From positions 1-34,072 of the forward strand of contig CABUBH010000021.1 of NCBI GenBank assembly GCA_902489775.1: DNA of 34,072 bases. The letters run 5' to 3'. A program made the translations under genes and the position numbers. The notes under the pieces were generated by a model, which made no database searches, was not told the origin of the DNA, and was given only the letters and a program-made list of their open reading frames with translations. The first letter of the stretch is position 1; each line of letters begins with the position of its first letter. The stretch is from an uncultured Collinsella sp. (GTDB lineage: Bacteria > Actinomycetota > Coriobacteriia > Coriobacteriales > Coriobacteriaceae). This document shows positions 22,753 to 30,389 of the stretch, piece by piece.

Positions 22753-23688
22753 CTACTCAGCAGCCTCCTCGAGCTCGGAAACATCAGACTCAAAGTCGTT
22801 ACCCGGCAGAATGGCGTTGAGCACGATGCCCACCAGCGAGCCCACGGCAAGGCCGGAAAGCGAAATCGTCACGCCGCCCAGCTCCAGCACGATGGCACCG
22901 GCAGTGCTATAGGCAATGCCGAGTGAAAGCACGAGCACCAGAGCGGCCACCAGCACGTTGCGGTTGTTCTGGAAATCGACCTGGTTCTCAATGAGGTTGC
23001 GCACGCCCACGGCACTGATCATGCCGTAGAGCACGAGCGACACACCGCCGATCACACACGCCGGCATGGCCGCAATGACAGCCGCGAACTTGGGGCAGAA
23101 CGAAAGCACGATGGCGCAGCACGCGGCAATGCGAATCACGCGCGGGTCGAACACGCGCGTCAGGGCGAGCACGCCGGTGTTCTCGCCATACGTGGTGTTG
23201 GCCGGAGCGCCAAAGAGCGAAGCCAGAATCGTGGCAAGACCATCACCGAGCAGCGTGCGGTGCAGGCCGGGGTCGGCGATGTAGTTACGCTCGCAAGTGG
23301 AGCCGATAGCGGAGATATCACCGATATGCTCGATCATGGTCGCAAAGGCCAGCGGCATGATGGTAATGATGGCCGTCGTGGCAAGACCGCTATCGAACTG
23401 CGGCCCAAAGAGCGCAAACACGGTGTTATCCCACACGATGGGCAAACCGACCCAGGGAGCGGCTGCGACGCCAGAAAAGTCGACCTCGCCCAGCGCAGCC
23501 GCAACGGTATAGCTCACCACAACGCCCAGCAAGATCGGCACGATCTTAACCATGCCACGGCCCCAGATGTTGCAGATGACGATCACTGCCACGGCGATAA
23601 CGGCGACGAGCCAATTGGTCTGGCAGTTGGTAATGGCGGAGCTTGCCAGGATCAGACCGATCGAAATGACGATGGGGCCAGTCACCAC
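22753..23688 (-). pseudogene. 5'-truncated NCS2 permease (UraA/xanthine type)
   Basis: 311 residues match the C-terminal three-quarters of a uracil/xanthine permease. The protein begins at VVTGPIVISIGL, which corresponds to about residue 120 of a roughly 430-residue transporter, and it keeps the substrate-site segment FATMIEHIGDISA, GAPANTTYGENTG and a normal C-terminal end. The first three or four membrane segments are missing, and the 34 bases before it belong to the end of the MetE-like gene. A GTG at 23688 with a nearby GAG-rich stretch could start translation, but a functional transporter is unlikely. A deletion that joined the two genes is the simplest explanation. Confidence 0.85.
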
Positions 23689-23722
23689 CTCTCGCGCACG
23701 CCGTCACCTGCAAACGGCAGTG

Positions 23723-24856
23723 TTACTTCCAAACGCGCTCGGCAATGCGCTTGACCAGCGCGATCTTTGCCCATTGCTCATCCTCGGTCAGCTTGTTGCC
23801 AATCTCGCAGCTGGCAAAGCCGCACTGAGGCGACAGATACAGGTTCTCGAGCGGCACGTACTTTGCGGCTTCACGGATGCGCTCGACGATAACATCCTCG
23901 TTCTCGAGCTCTGCCGCCTTGGTGGTTACCAAGCCCAGCACGACCTTCTTGCCCGGGGCAACGTACTTGAGCGGCTCAAAACCGCCGGCGCGCGGCGTAT
24001 CGAACTCCAGGTAAAATGCATCGACATCCTCGTTTGCGAACAGGTACGGCGCGATGGGGTCATAGCCGCCCTCGAAGGCATAGGTGGAGTGGTAGTTGCC
24101 GCGGCACACATGCGTGTTGATGACCAGATCGTCGGGCTTGTCCGCGATGGCGACATTGTTGAGCGCCACGCCCAGCTCGCTTACCTTTTGCAGGTCGACC
24201 GGGCTCATGCCGGTTTTGGCGACAAAATCGGTGTCGCAGTAGATGCCCCAGGTGCAGTCATCAAACTGGATGTTGCGGCAGCCTGCTGCGTACAGGTCGG
24301 CGATCACCGCGCGATAAGCGGCTGCGATGGCGTCGGCAAGTTCCTCATCGGTCTTATAGACAGCGCGCAGGCTCTCCTGCTGGCCGTCGCAGCGGTCGAG
24401 CGTGACTTCGGAGAACGTCTGGATCGGCGCCGGAATGGTTTGCCGCGCGACCTAGCCCTCCCCCTCGAGCGCCTTGACAAATTTAAAGTGCTCGACGAAC
24501 GGATGGTTCTCGCCGCTAATGGGGCCGGTTACCACGGCGGTGTCGGCTGTGGTCTCCTCGTCGTGGAACATATAGCCCGTACGCGAGGTACGGCGTTCAA
24601 TGCCGTTGAGCCCCCACATAAAGTCGAGGTGCCAGTAACTGCGGCGAAACTCGCCATCGGTAATCACCTGCAGGCCAGCGGACTTTTGCTTGTCCACCAG
24701 GTCGCGAATGGCCTCATCCTCGACGGCCTTAAGGCCGGCGGCGTCGAGTGTGCCCGCAGCATAGGCGGCACGGGCGTCCTTTACGGCCCGTGGACGAAGA
24801 AAGCTGCCGACGATATCGGCGCGAAACGGCGCGTTCAGCGTGGTTAAAGCACTCAT
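23723..24856 (-). pseudogene. MetE-like (YxjG/YxjH-type) methyltransferase with in-frame amber codon
   Basis: The frame starts at ATG 24856 (AGGGAG before it) and would encode 377 residues, the usual length of YxjG-type relatives of cobalamin-independent methionine synthase. Landmarks include RADIVGSFLRP near the start, ITDGEFRR, QFDDCTWG and CGFASCEIGNKL with its Cys near the end, plus H and C ligands for zinc. A TAG at 24454-24452 interrupts the frame after EGEG; the next residues, VARQTIPAPIQTF, continue the family sequence in the same frame, so this is a single nonsense change and not an indel. The gene is probably inactive; a sequencing error or readthrough are alternatives. The LysR gene upstream on the same strand probably controlled it. 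Confidence 0.85.
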
Positions 24857-24896
24857 AGATATCTCCCTTTGCATTGGTTGCTTTACTGGGACAAAG

Positions 24897-24965
24897 TATG
24901 AGCGCTCATATGGCCATCGTAAAATATACGTTTATAACAGTTTGATATAGATGCTTCCTATATCA
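24897..24965. promoter_or_regulatory. Two dyads in the promoter region of the MetE-like gene
   Basis: TATGAGCGCTCATA (24897-24910) is a perfect 14-base palindrome. TGATATAG-N7-CTATATCA (24943-24965) is an interrupted dyad with eight-base arms, of the shape bound by LysR-type regulators. Both lie between the LysR gene and the MetE-like start, so they are candidate sites for that LysR protein. Confidence 0.5.
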
Positions 24966-25011
24966 GTTGGGACTGCCATGAAGAGATTTGACCTGTACAG
25001 GACGCAGCAGT

Positions 25012-25908
25012 CTAGATATGCTGGCGGATCGCGTCGATATAGGCTTGGCCGTAGCGCGTGAGCGTCGTGTTCTTGCGCGTGATGATGCCAATCTCCATGT
25101 ACTCGTCCACATCGAGCGGAATCGAGATGATGCCGGGGCCGTTGAGCTCATGACTGATCACGCCTGAGCATACCGTGTAGCCGTTGAGACCCATGGCCAG
25201 GTTGAACAGCGTCGCGCGATCGCGCACGCGGATATTCTTGCGGCGCTCAAACGTCGAGGTCAGTTCCTCGGAATAGTAGAACGAATTATAGCTGCCCTGC
25301 TCATAGGACAGGAACGGGTAGTCTTCCAAGTCCTCGAGCGTCACGCTCGAGCGACCCGCCAGCGGATGATCGGCGCATACAAAGACATGCGGCGCGGCGC
25401 AGAAGAGCCCCTCGAATACGAGCTCGTTGGCGGCGAGCATACGCTCGATAACCTCGCGGTTATGCTCGGACAGGTACAAGATGCCGAGCTCGCTTTTCAT
25501 ATGCGCGACGTCCTCGATAATCTCGTGAGTCTGCTCCTCGCGCAGGGTAAAGTCGTAGCGCGCGGCATCGAACTCGCGGATCACATCGACAAACGCATTA
25601 ACGGCAAAGGAATAATGCTGGCAGCTCACACTAAAGTGCGGCACTTGCTCGGACGCGCCCTTGTACTTGCCTTCGAGCAGATCGGCCTGGTCGAGCACCT
25701 GTCGCGCGTAGCCCAAGAAGGTCTCGCCCTCCTCGGACACAATGACGCCCTTGTTGGTGCGCTCAAAGATGTGCACACCCATCTCGTTTTCGAGATCGCG
25801 GATCGACGCGGTAATCGAAGGCTGCGACACAAAGAGCCGGCGCGAGGCCTCGGTGATGCTGCCGCATTCGGCAACTTTGACGACATATCTGAGCTGCTGA
25901 AGCTTCAT
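25012..25908 (-). CDS. LysR-family transcriptional regulator
   Basis: 298-residue LysR-type regulator. The N-terminal HTH (MKLQQLRYVVKVAE... SITEASRRLFVSQPSITASIR) is followed by an effector domain of normal length. Sequence style resembles the CmbR/CysB group that controls sulphur amino acid genes in Gram-positives, but that is a weak resemblance. The position supports it: it lies 155 bases upstream of the MetE-like gene on the same strand, with two dyads between. It begins ten bases after the HAD gene stop, and GGGAG lies six bases before its ATG, so it is probably co-transcribed with the HAD gene. The regulator is intact although its presumed target is broken. Confidence 0.9.
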   Translation of the reverse strand: MKLQQLRYVVKVAECGSITEASRRLFVSQPSITASIRDLENEMGVHIFERTNKGVIVSEEGETFLGYARQVLDQADLLEGKYKGASEQVPHFSVSCQHYSFAVNAFVDVIREFDAARYDFTLREEQTHEIIEDVAHMKSELGILYLSEHNREVIERMLAANELVFEGLFCAAPHVFVCADHPLAGRSSVTLEDLEDYPFLSYEQGSYNSFYYSEELTSTFERRKNIRVRDRATLFNLAMGLNGYTVCSGVISHELNGPGIISIPLDVDEYMEIGIITRKNTTLTRYGQAYIDAIRQHI

Positions 25909-25918
25909 GGCTTTCTCC

Positions 25919-26827
25919 CTAGACGTTCGTGACGTCGAAACCTGTCACATCCATCTGACGCATAAACGGCGGCATCTCCCCCGTCGCGGCGCAGGCGGCA
26001 ATCTGATGCAGAGCCCCGGCGACCGCATCGTCTGCCGCAGCGCCGATATGCCAGCGCGCGGCAGCCGTGACAGCCTCGTTGGCATTGGCGACTGCAACGG
26101 AGTTGGGAACAGCATCGATCATGGGCAGATCGTTATCGGAATCGCCAAATACGGCCACCTCATCGGGCATCAGGCCCAAAGCGCGCGCCAGCTCCAGCGC
26201 AGCGCAACCCTTGTCCCAACCTGCTGGAAGGATGTCAAACAGGCGCACTCGGTTGTTGGGAAACACAAGCGAGAGTTCCGGTACCTCAGCGGCAACGCGC
26301 TCGCGTAGCTCCGCGAGCTCCTCACGCGAACGGGCACTCCAGATATTCGCCTTGAACACCGGCGCTTCATCAACGACGGGACGGCACGGGGCCTCTTCGC
26401 CTTTGAGCCATGCGTTGCCGCCCGACTCCATGGCGCGACGAACGCGCTCGGGATCACTCGTCACGCAATAGGCATCGTTGCCCCAAAAGTCATCGCCCAG
26501 GCCATAGACTTTTAGAAATGTATCGTCGGTCTCTTGCTCCAGATAGTCGGCCAAACGCATCAGAGCATCGTTGTCGATTGCGCGCGAGGCGACTACTTCG
26601 CCGCCGACAAACATCACCTGGCCGTTACAGAACGCGCCAGTCGAGAAGCACTCGGAACGATTTTTGAACATCCAGCCCATCGCGGACGGCTGGCGACCCG
26701 AAACCGGGCCAAAGTGCAGACCCGCCGCCTGCATGGCATGAATGCCCTCAATGGCGTAGTCGCTGGCGCCGTCATGCCCGGCCGGAATCAGCGTATCGTC
26801 CATATCGGTCAGCACAAGTTTTATCAT
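25919..26827 (-). CDS. HAD-superfamily hydrolase (Cof-type phosphatase)
   Basis: 302-residue cytoplasmic haloacid-dehalogenase-type phosphatase, Cof/YidA-like (C2 cap). Motif I is DMDDTL (D8 nucleophile, D10), motif II is the Ser in PVSGRQPSAMG, motif III the Lys in the WDKGCA segment, and motif IV GDSDNDLPM. Such enzymes dephosphorylate sugar phosphates, flavin or pyridoxal phosphate; the substrate is not predictable, though pyridoxal phosphate is common in this group. It is the first gene of the minus-strand run HAD-lysR-metE-like. No clear promoter is visible; the dispersed repeat and the TPP riboswitch of the opposite strand lie in the gap behind its start. Confidence 0.9.
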   Translation of the reverse strand: MIKLVLTDMDDTLIPAGHDGASDYAIEGIHAMQAAGLHFGPVSGRQPSAMGWMFKNRSECFSTGAFCNGQVMFVGGEVVASRAIDNDALMRLADYLEQETDDTFLKVYGLGDDFWGNDAYCVTSDPERVRRAMESGGNAWLKGEEAPCRPVVDEAPVFKANIWSARSREELAELRERVAAEVPELSLVFPNNRVRLFDILPAGWDKGCAALELARALGLMPDEVAVFGDSDNDLPMIDAVPNSVAVANANEAVTAAARWHIGAAADDAVAGALHQIAACAATGEMPPFMRQMDVTGFDVTNV

Positions 26828-26864
26828 AAGGCCCCCATTCGTATCGGTCCTACCTATTGTAACG

Positions 26865-26899
26865 ACCTGCCAAAATAAACCTGTCCCTTTTTGGCAGGT
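26865..26899. repeat. Dispersed 30-bp repeat, copy 2, with terminal inverted repeat
   Basis: ACCTGCCAAAA (26865-26875) and its exact complement (26889-26899) flank TAAACCTGTCCCT. The 30 bases 26870-26899 are identical to 6792-6821. Here the inverted repeat is complete. It lies between the HAD start and the TPP riboswitch, about 25 bases upstream of the riboswitch. Confidence 0.8.
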
Positions 26900-26924
26900 G
26901 CGTTAGTATAGGGAACAACAGATT

Positions 26925-27021
26925 CGATGCGGGAGTGCCGGCGGTGCAAACCACAAGGCTGAGAGGGCATGGGGCCCAATCCTTTGAACCTGTCAGTTAA
27001 TGCTGGCGTAGGGAGCATGCC
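26925..27021 (+). promoter_or_regulatory. TPP riboswitch (THI element)
   Basis: The diagnostic blocks of the thiamine-pyrophosphate aptamer are in order: GCGGGAGTGCC (about 26929-26939), GGCTGAGAGGG (26958-26968), CCTTTGAACCTG (26991-27002) and TTAATGCTGGCGTAGGGAG (27007-27025 region). A GC-rich terminator hairpin follows at 27031. TPP binding should cause premature termination, so thiM, the 113-residue gene and thiE are expressed when thiamine is scarce. Confidence 0.95.
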
Positions 27022-27030
27022 GCCTTTGCA

Positions 27031-27061
27031 GGGGCGCTGTCTATGCACAGCGCCCCTTTTC
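27031..27061 (+). terminator. Riboswitch-controlled terminator
   Basis: GGGGCGCTGT (27031-27040) pairs exactly with ACAGCGCCCC (27047-27056), followed by TTTTC. It lies between the TPP aptamer and the thiM ribosome site, in the right place to be the OFF structure of the switch. Confidence 0.85.
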
Positions 27062-27082
27062 TATGCCAAGGAGGCATGTGCA

Positions 27083-27922
27083 GTGATTGATTCGGAACAG
27101 CTTAAGCAGCATATGGTCAAGGCCGTGGAGGAGATTCGCGCCACCAATCCAATGGCCGGCTCCATCACCAACACGGTGACGATTGACTTTGTCGCCAACG
27201 CGCAGCTCGCCGTGGGCGGTTCGGCCGCCATGGTCTATCTGCCCGACGAGGGCGAGGCGCTCGTTGCCGGCGGCGGCGCCATCTATCTCAACATGGGCAC
27301 GCTCTTCCCCATCTACGAGCAGACGATTCCCCGCGCGGCCAAGGCGGCACACGACGCCGGCAAGCCCTGGGTGCTCGATCCGGTGGGCCTGGGCATCGGC
27401 AGCCTGCGCACCCAGCTGGTAAACGAGCTCAAGCAGTACAAGCCCGCCATCGTGCGCGGCAACGCCTCCGAGATCATCGCGCTCGCCGGCCTGTGGGGTC
27501 TTGAGGGCGAGGCGGCCGATCTGAGCCGCGTGCGCGGTGTCGATACCACCGACACGGTCGACGCCGCCCGCGATGCCGCCGTGGCGCTCGCCCGTTACAC
27601 CGGCGGCGCCGTAGTGGTCTCGGGCGAAGTCGACCTGATCACCGACGGCACGACCGTGGCCAAGTCCCACGGCGGCAGCCCGCTCATGTCAAAGATCACC
27701 GGCTGCGGCTGCTCGCAGGGCGGCGTGCTGGCCGTGTACGCCTGCGTCACTGATCCGTTTACGGCGGCAGTCTGCGGCACCGCGGTCTACAACGTTGCCG
27801 GCACGCGTGCCGCCGCTGTCGCCGATGCCCCGGCAAGCTTTAAGGTCGCCTTTATCGACGAGCTCTACCGCGCGACCGCCCAAGATATCGCCAACAACCA
27901 GCTCGAGCTCGAGGAGGCATAG
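27083..27922 (+). CDS. thiM: Hydroxyethylthiazole kinase
   Basis: 279-residue kinase that phosphorylates 4-methyl-5-(2-hydroxyethyl)thiazole in thiamine salvage. Family features include the N-terminal TNTVTIDFVANAQLAVGGSAAM (29-50), the VRGNASE motif (124-130) and the catalytic segment ITGCGCSQGG with C210. The frame is open through the riboswitch, but GTG 27083 is the start because AAGGAGG (27068-27074) lies eight bases upstream. It is the first gene of a thiM - 113-residue gene - thiE operon behind a TPP riboswitch. No thiC, thiD, thiG or thiH is in the window, so only salvage is supported here. Confidence 0.95.
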   Translation: MIDSEQLKQHMVKAVEEIRATNPMAGSITNTVTIDFVANAQLAVGGSAAMVYLPDEGEALVAGGGAIYLNMGTLFPIYEQTIPRAAKAAHDAGKPWVLDPVGLGIGSLRTQLVNELKQYKPAIVRGNASEIIALAGLWGLEGEAADLSRVRGVDTTDTVDAARDAAVALARYTGGAVVVSGEVDLITDGTTVAKSHGGSPLMSKITGCGCSQGGVLAVYACVTDPFTAAVCGTAVYNVAGTRAAAVADAPASFKVAFIDELYRATAQDIANNQLELEEA

Positions 27923-27925
27923 GCC

Positions 27926-28267
27926 ATGTCCGAGCTCGCAACCAATACCGGCATGAACACGCTCGTCGCTGTGGCCATCGCCCCGTGCGGCACCGGCGAT
28001 GAACTCTCCGCCGAGGTCGCCGAGGTCGTGCGTGTTATTCGCGAGAGCGGCCTTCCCAACCGCACCACCTCGATGTTCACCGAGATCGAGGGCGACTGGG
28101 ACGAGGTCATGCAGGTCGTGCGCGACGCAACCTTTGTGTTGGCGAGCAAGGGCATCCGCACCGAAGTCGTGCTCAAAGCCGATATTCGACCCGGATTTAC
28201 CGACACCATGACCGGCAAACTCGAGCGCATGGAAGCACAGATCAAAAAGCAGGAGGAAGCACGATGA
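27926..28267 (+). CDS. MTH1187/YkoF-type thiamine-binding protein
   Basis: 113-residue small protein of the MTH1187 (DUF77) family, recognised by AIAPCGTGDELSAEVAEVVRVI, the TSMFTEIEGDWDEVM segment and the RPGF region. Family members have a ferredoxin-like fold and bind thiamine or its precursors; they often sit in TPP-controlled operons. Position between thiM and thiE, three bases after thiM and overlapping the thiE start by ATGA, supports a thiamine-related role. It may buffer or deliver HMP/thiazole intermediates; the exact role is unknown. Confidence 0.88.
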   Translation: MSELATNTGMNTLVAVAIAPCGTGDELSAEVAEVVRVIRESGLPNRTTSMFTEIEGDWDEVMQVVRDATFVLASKGIRTEVVLKADIRPGFTDTMTGKLERMEAQIKKQEEAR

Positions 28268-28959
28268 GCATCCGCGACAACCTTGATATCTCGGCCTATT
28301 TGGTACTCGGCCCCGAAAACACGCTGGGACGTCCCGTGGGCGATGTGGTGGCCCAGGCGCTCGATGCCGGCTTTACCTGCATCCAGGTGCGCTCCAAGGT
28401 GGCAAGCGCCCGCGAGATCATCGCACTGACCGGCGACGCCGCGCAGGCAATCGCACAGGCCGGCAAGACCGGTCAGGTCGCCCTGTTAATCGACGACCGC
28501 CTGGACTGCGTACTCGCCGCGCGCGAGCAGGGTATTGCTGTCGATGGCGTGCACGTGGGCCAGAGCGATATTCCCGTCGAGGTCTGCCGCAAACTTTTGG
28601 GCCCCGATGCCATCGTGGGCCTTTCGGCCCGCTGCGAGGAGATGCTCGAATACGTCAAGACCGCCGACATGAGTCTGGTCGACTACCTGGGCATCGGCCC
28701 GCTCCACGAGACCGAGACCAAGCGCGATTGCGGACGCGCGGCCGACGGCTCCATCATCACCAAAAGCTTTGAGGACCTGGCCGCACTCCACGCGGCAAGC
28801 CCCGTGCCCATCGTGGTGGGCGGCGGCGTCAAGACGGCCGACCTGCCGCAGCTCAAGGCCACCGGCGTCGACGGCTTCTTTGTGGTGAGCGCGGTCTGCA
28901 GTGCCGACGACCCCCACGCCGCAGCCAAGGAGCTCGTCGACACCTGGCAGCAGGCATAG
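28264..28959 (+). CDS. thiE: Thiamine phosphate synthase
   Basis: 231-residue TIM-barrel enzyme that joins HMP pyrophosphate and thiazole phosphate to thiamine phosphate. Motifs include QVRSK (41-45), the DDR of LLIDDRLD (75-81), GVHVGQSDIP, the GIGPLHETETKRD segment (143-155) and VVGGGV (184-189). The ATG overlaps the stop of the preceding gene (ATGA), so the three genes are translationally linked. It is the last gene of the operon; the hairpin array after it may terminate or stabilise the message. Confidence 0.95.
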   Translation: MSIRDNLDISAYLVLGPENTLGRPVGDVVAQALDAGFTCIQVRSKVASAREIIALTGDAAQAIAQAGKTGQVALLIDDRLDCVLAAREQGIAVDGVHVGQSDIPVEVCRKLLGPDAIVGLSARCEEMLEYVKTADMSLVDYLGIGPLHETETKRDCGRAADGSIITKSFEDLAALHAASPVPIVVGGGVKTADLPQLKATGVDGFFVVSAVCSADDPHAAAKELVDTWQQA

Positions 28960-29001
28960 GCATAAGCCGAGCAGCCGATTTGCAGCTTCATATCTTCAGC
29001 A

Positions 29002-29173
29002 ATGGAAAGCGCATCCCAGTTTGGACACCCATTCTGGGATGCGCTTTCCATATAGAGACTTAACGGGAAACCGCATCCCAGTCTGAACGCATATTCCGGG
29101 ACGAACTTTCCGAAACCCCACCGTTTGGGAAACTGTAGCCCGTTCTGAGCGCTCATTCTGGGACGCGCTTTCC
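29002..29173. repeat. Array of three 62-bp hairpin repeats
   Basis: The first unit has 18-base perfect arms, ATGGAAAGCGCATCCCAG (29002-29019) and its complement (29034-29051). Degenerate copies start at 29066 and 29128, exactly 62 bases apart each, with consensus GGAAAxCGCATCCCAG ... CTGGGACGCGCTTTCC. The units lose symmetry from left to right. They fill most of the 236-base gap between thiE and the convergent patatin gene. Confidence 0.85.
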
Positions 29174-29195
29174 GCCGAGTCCGCGGCAGCTTGTC

Positions 29196-30065
29196 CTACC
29201 CCGCCAGATACGTTTCCAGCGCGGACAAAGACGCCTCCGCATCGTGGCGGCCAATCTGATAGATACGCTCAAGCTCATCGGGCTCGCGGCACAGCGACGG
29301 CACCTTTACCGATTCGCTCGGCCGCACCACAAAGATTTCGCCGGCAGCCTCGCGACGTGCCAGGTCATCGAGCGTGGCATTGTAGACCTCATGCCGATGC
29401 TCAAGCGCTGCGACAAACTCCGGGTAGTGACGGAACACGCGCCGCAGCATGGGCATCACGCTGTTGGGCTGCTTCACAAAGCCCGCCGGCTGCGTGAGCA
29501 CCACGATATTGCGGTCATACCCCTGCGCAAACAGCCATGCGCTGGGAATAGAATCAGCCACGCCACCATCCAGATACTTATGCCCGTCAATAGCAACGGG
29601 ACGCGTCGCCACGGGAATAGCAGACGACGCCCGGATCCACTCGATATCCCGCTCGTCGCCATAAGGCAGGTCATGGTAGACGGCCTTGCCCGTCTCGATA
29701 TCGGTACACACGCACGTAAATCGCATGGGGCAGGCGCGATACGCTTCCAAGTCGATGGGATCGCGCTCGATAGGCACCTCATGATAGGCAAAATCGGCAT
29801 TGAACATGTCACCGGTTCGCAGCCAGCTTGTCACGCTCGCATAGCGCTTGTCGGCACAATAGGCCTTGTTGTAGCGAATGGCGCGCCCAATCTGCCGCGA
29901 TTTAAAGTTGTAGCCAAACGCCGCGCCCGCCGAGACACCCACCATATGGTCGCAGGTCAAACCGTGCTCCATCCAAACGTCGAGCACGCCCGCCGTATAC
30001 ATACCGCGATAGCCGCCTCCCTCGAGCGCAAGCCCCACCGTGCGCGTCGTATCCGGCTGTGCCAT
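29196..30065 (-). CDS. Patatin-like phospholipase
   Basis: 289-residue serine acyl hydrolase of the patatin family. The oxyanion-hole motif GGGYRG (16-21), the nucleophile Ser in GVSAGA (S45) and the catalytic Asp in YLDGG (D166) form the Ser-Asp dyad. It is soluble without a signal peptide, so it may act on membrane lipid or intracellular acyl esters; the substrate is unknown. The start at ATG 30065 has GGAGAT eight bases before it and gives the standard patatin N-terminus; the 28 earlier codons have no ribosome site. It faces the thiE operon and is divergent from the GGDEF-EAL gene. Confidence 0.9.
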   Translation of the reverse strand: MAQPDTTRTVGLALEGGGYRGMYTAGVLDVWMEHGLTCDHMVGVSAGAAFGYNFKSRQIGRAIRYNKAYCADKRYASVTSWLRTGDMFNADFAYHEVPIERDPIDLEAYRACPMRFTCVCTDIETGKAVYHDLPYGDERDIEWIRASSAIPVATRPVAIDGHKYLDGGVADSIPSAWLFAQGYDRNIVVLTQPAGFVKQPNSVMPMLRRVFRHYPEFVAALEHRHEVYNATLDDLARREAAGEIFVVRPSESVKVPSLCREPDELERIYQIGRHDAEASLSALETYLAG

Positions 30066-30389
30066 GTGACCATCTCCGTTCCTGCGTTTTAAAACGGGAC
30101 AAGTATACCCGTCAACATATATCGACTCAGTCGCATTTTCATCGAACATCGCATCGTCGCGCTACCGCTTGGCGAATAGTAGCCGCCCACAGCATGGACA
30201 CCCATATATAGTTATGTATTGTTGTTTACACTACTCAGCAGTTATCAACAGCGAACATTAGCCGGCAAAGTAACTCAACAACGCAGCAAGGCGGGGGCCT
30301 GGATACACGCAAGGCGCCGAGCAACGACGCGTGTACACTACGAGCTCGCCCGACGCCATCCGCCCCGACCTCAGAAAGCCGCTTACAAC
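30066..30389. other. 324-bp divergent intergenic region
   Basis: It separates the patatin gene from the GGDEF-EAL gene. ACGGG-N9-CCCGT (about 30093-30111) encloses AGTATA, a possible minus-strand -10 (TATACT) for the patatin gene. TACACGC and GCGTGTA (about 30302-30334) form another short inverted repeat in front of the GGDEF-EAL gene. I compared it with the c-di-GMP riboswitch consensus and saw no match. A good ribosome site before the plus-strand gene was not found. Confidence 0.5.

Noticed and set aside
24452..24454. Amber codon as a pyrrolysine site
   Set aside because: The protein family is MetE-like, not a methylamine methyltransferase, and no pyrrolysine genes are in the window; a nonsense mutation is simpler.
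26969..27082. Upstream extension of the thiM reading frame
   Set aside because: This part is the TPP riboswitch and its terminator; the AAGGAGG-GTG start at 27083 gives a normal ThiM length.
29002..29173. Repeats that could be read as a CRISPR array
   Set aside because: Only three copies, each a hairpin of about 47 bases that degenerates, with near-constant spacing sequence length of about 15; there are no unique spacers and no cas genes.
30215..30389. Cyclic-di-GMP riboswitch upstream of the GGDEF-EAL gene
   Set aside because: Short ACGCA and AAGGC strings resemble pieces of the consensus, but the aptamer order and pairing are missing.
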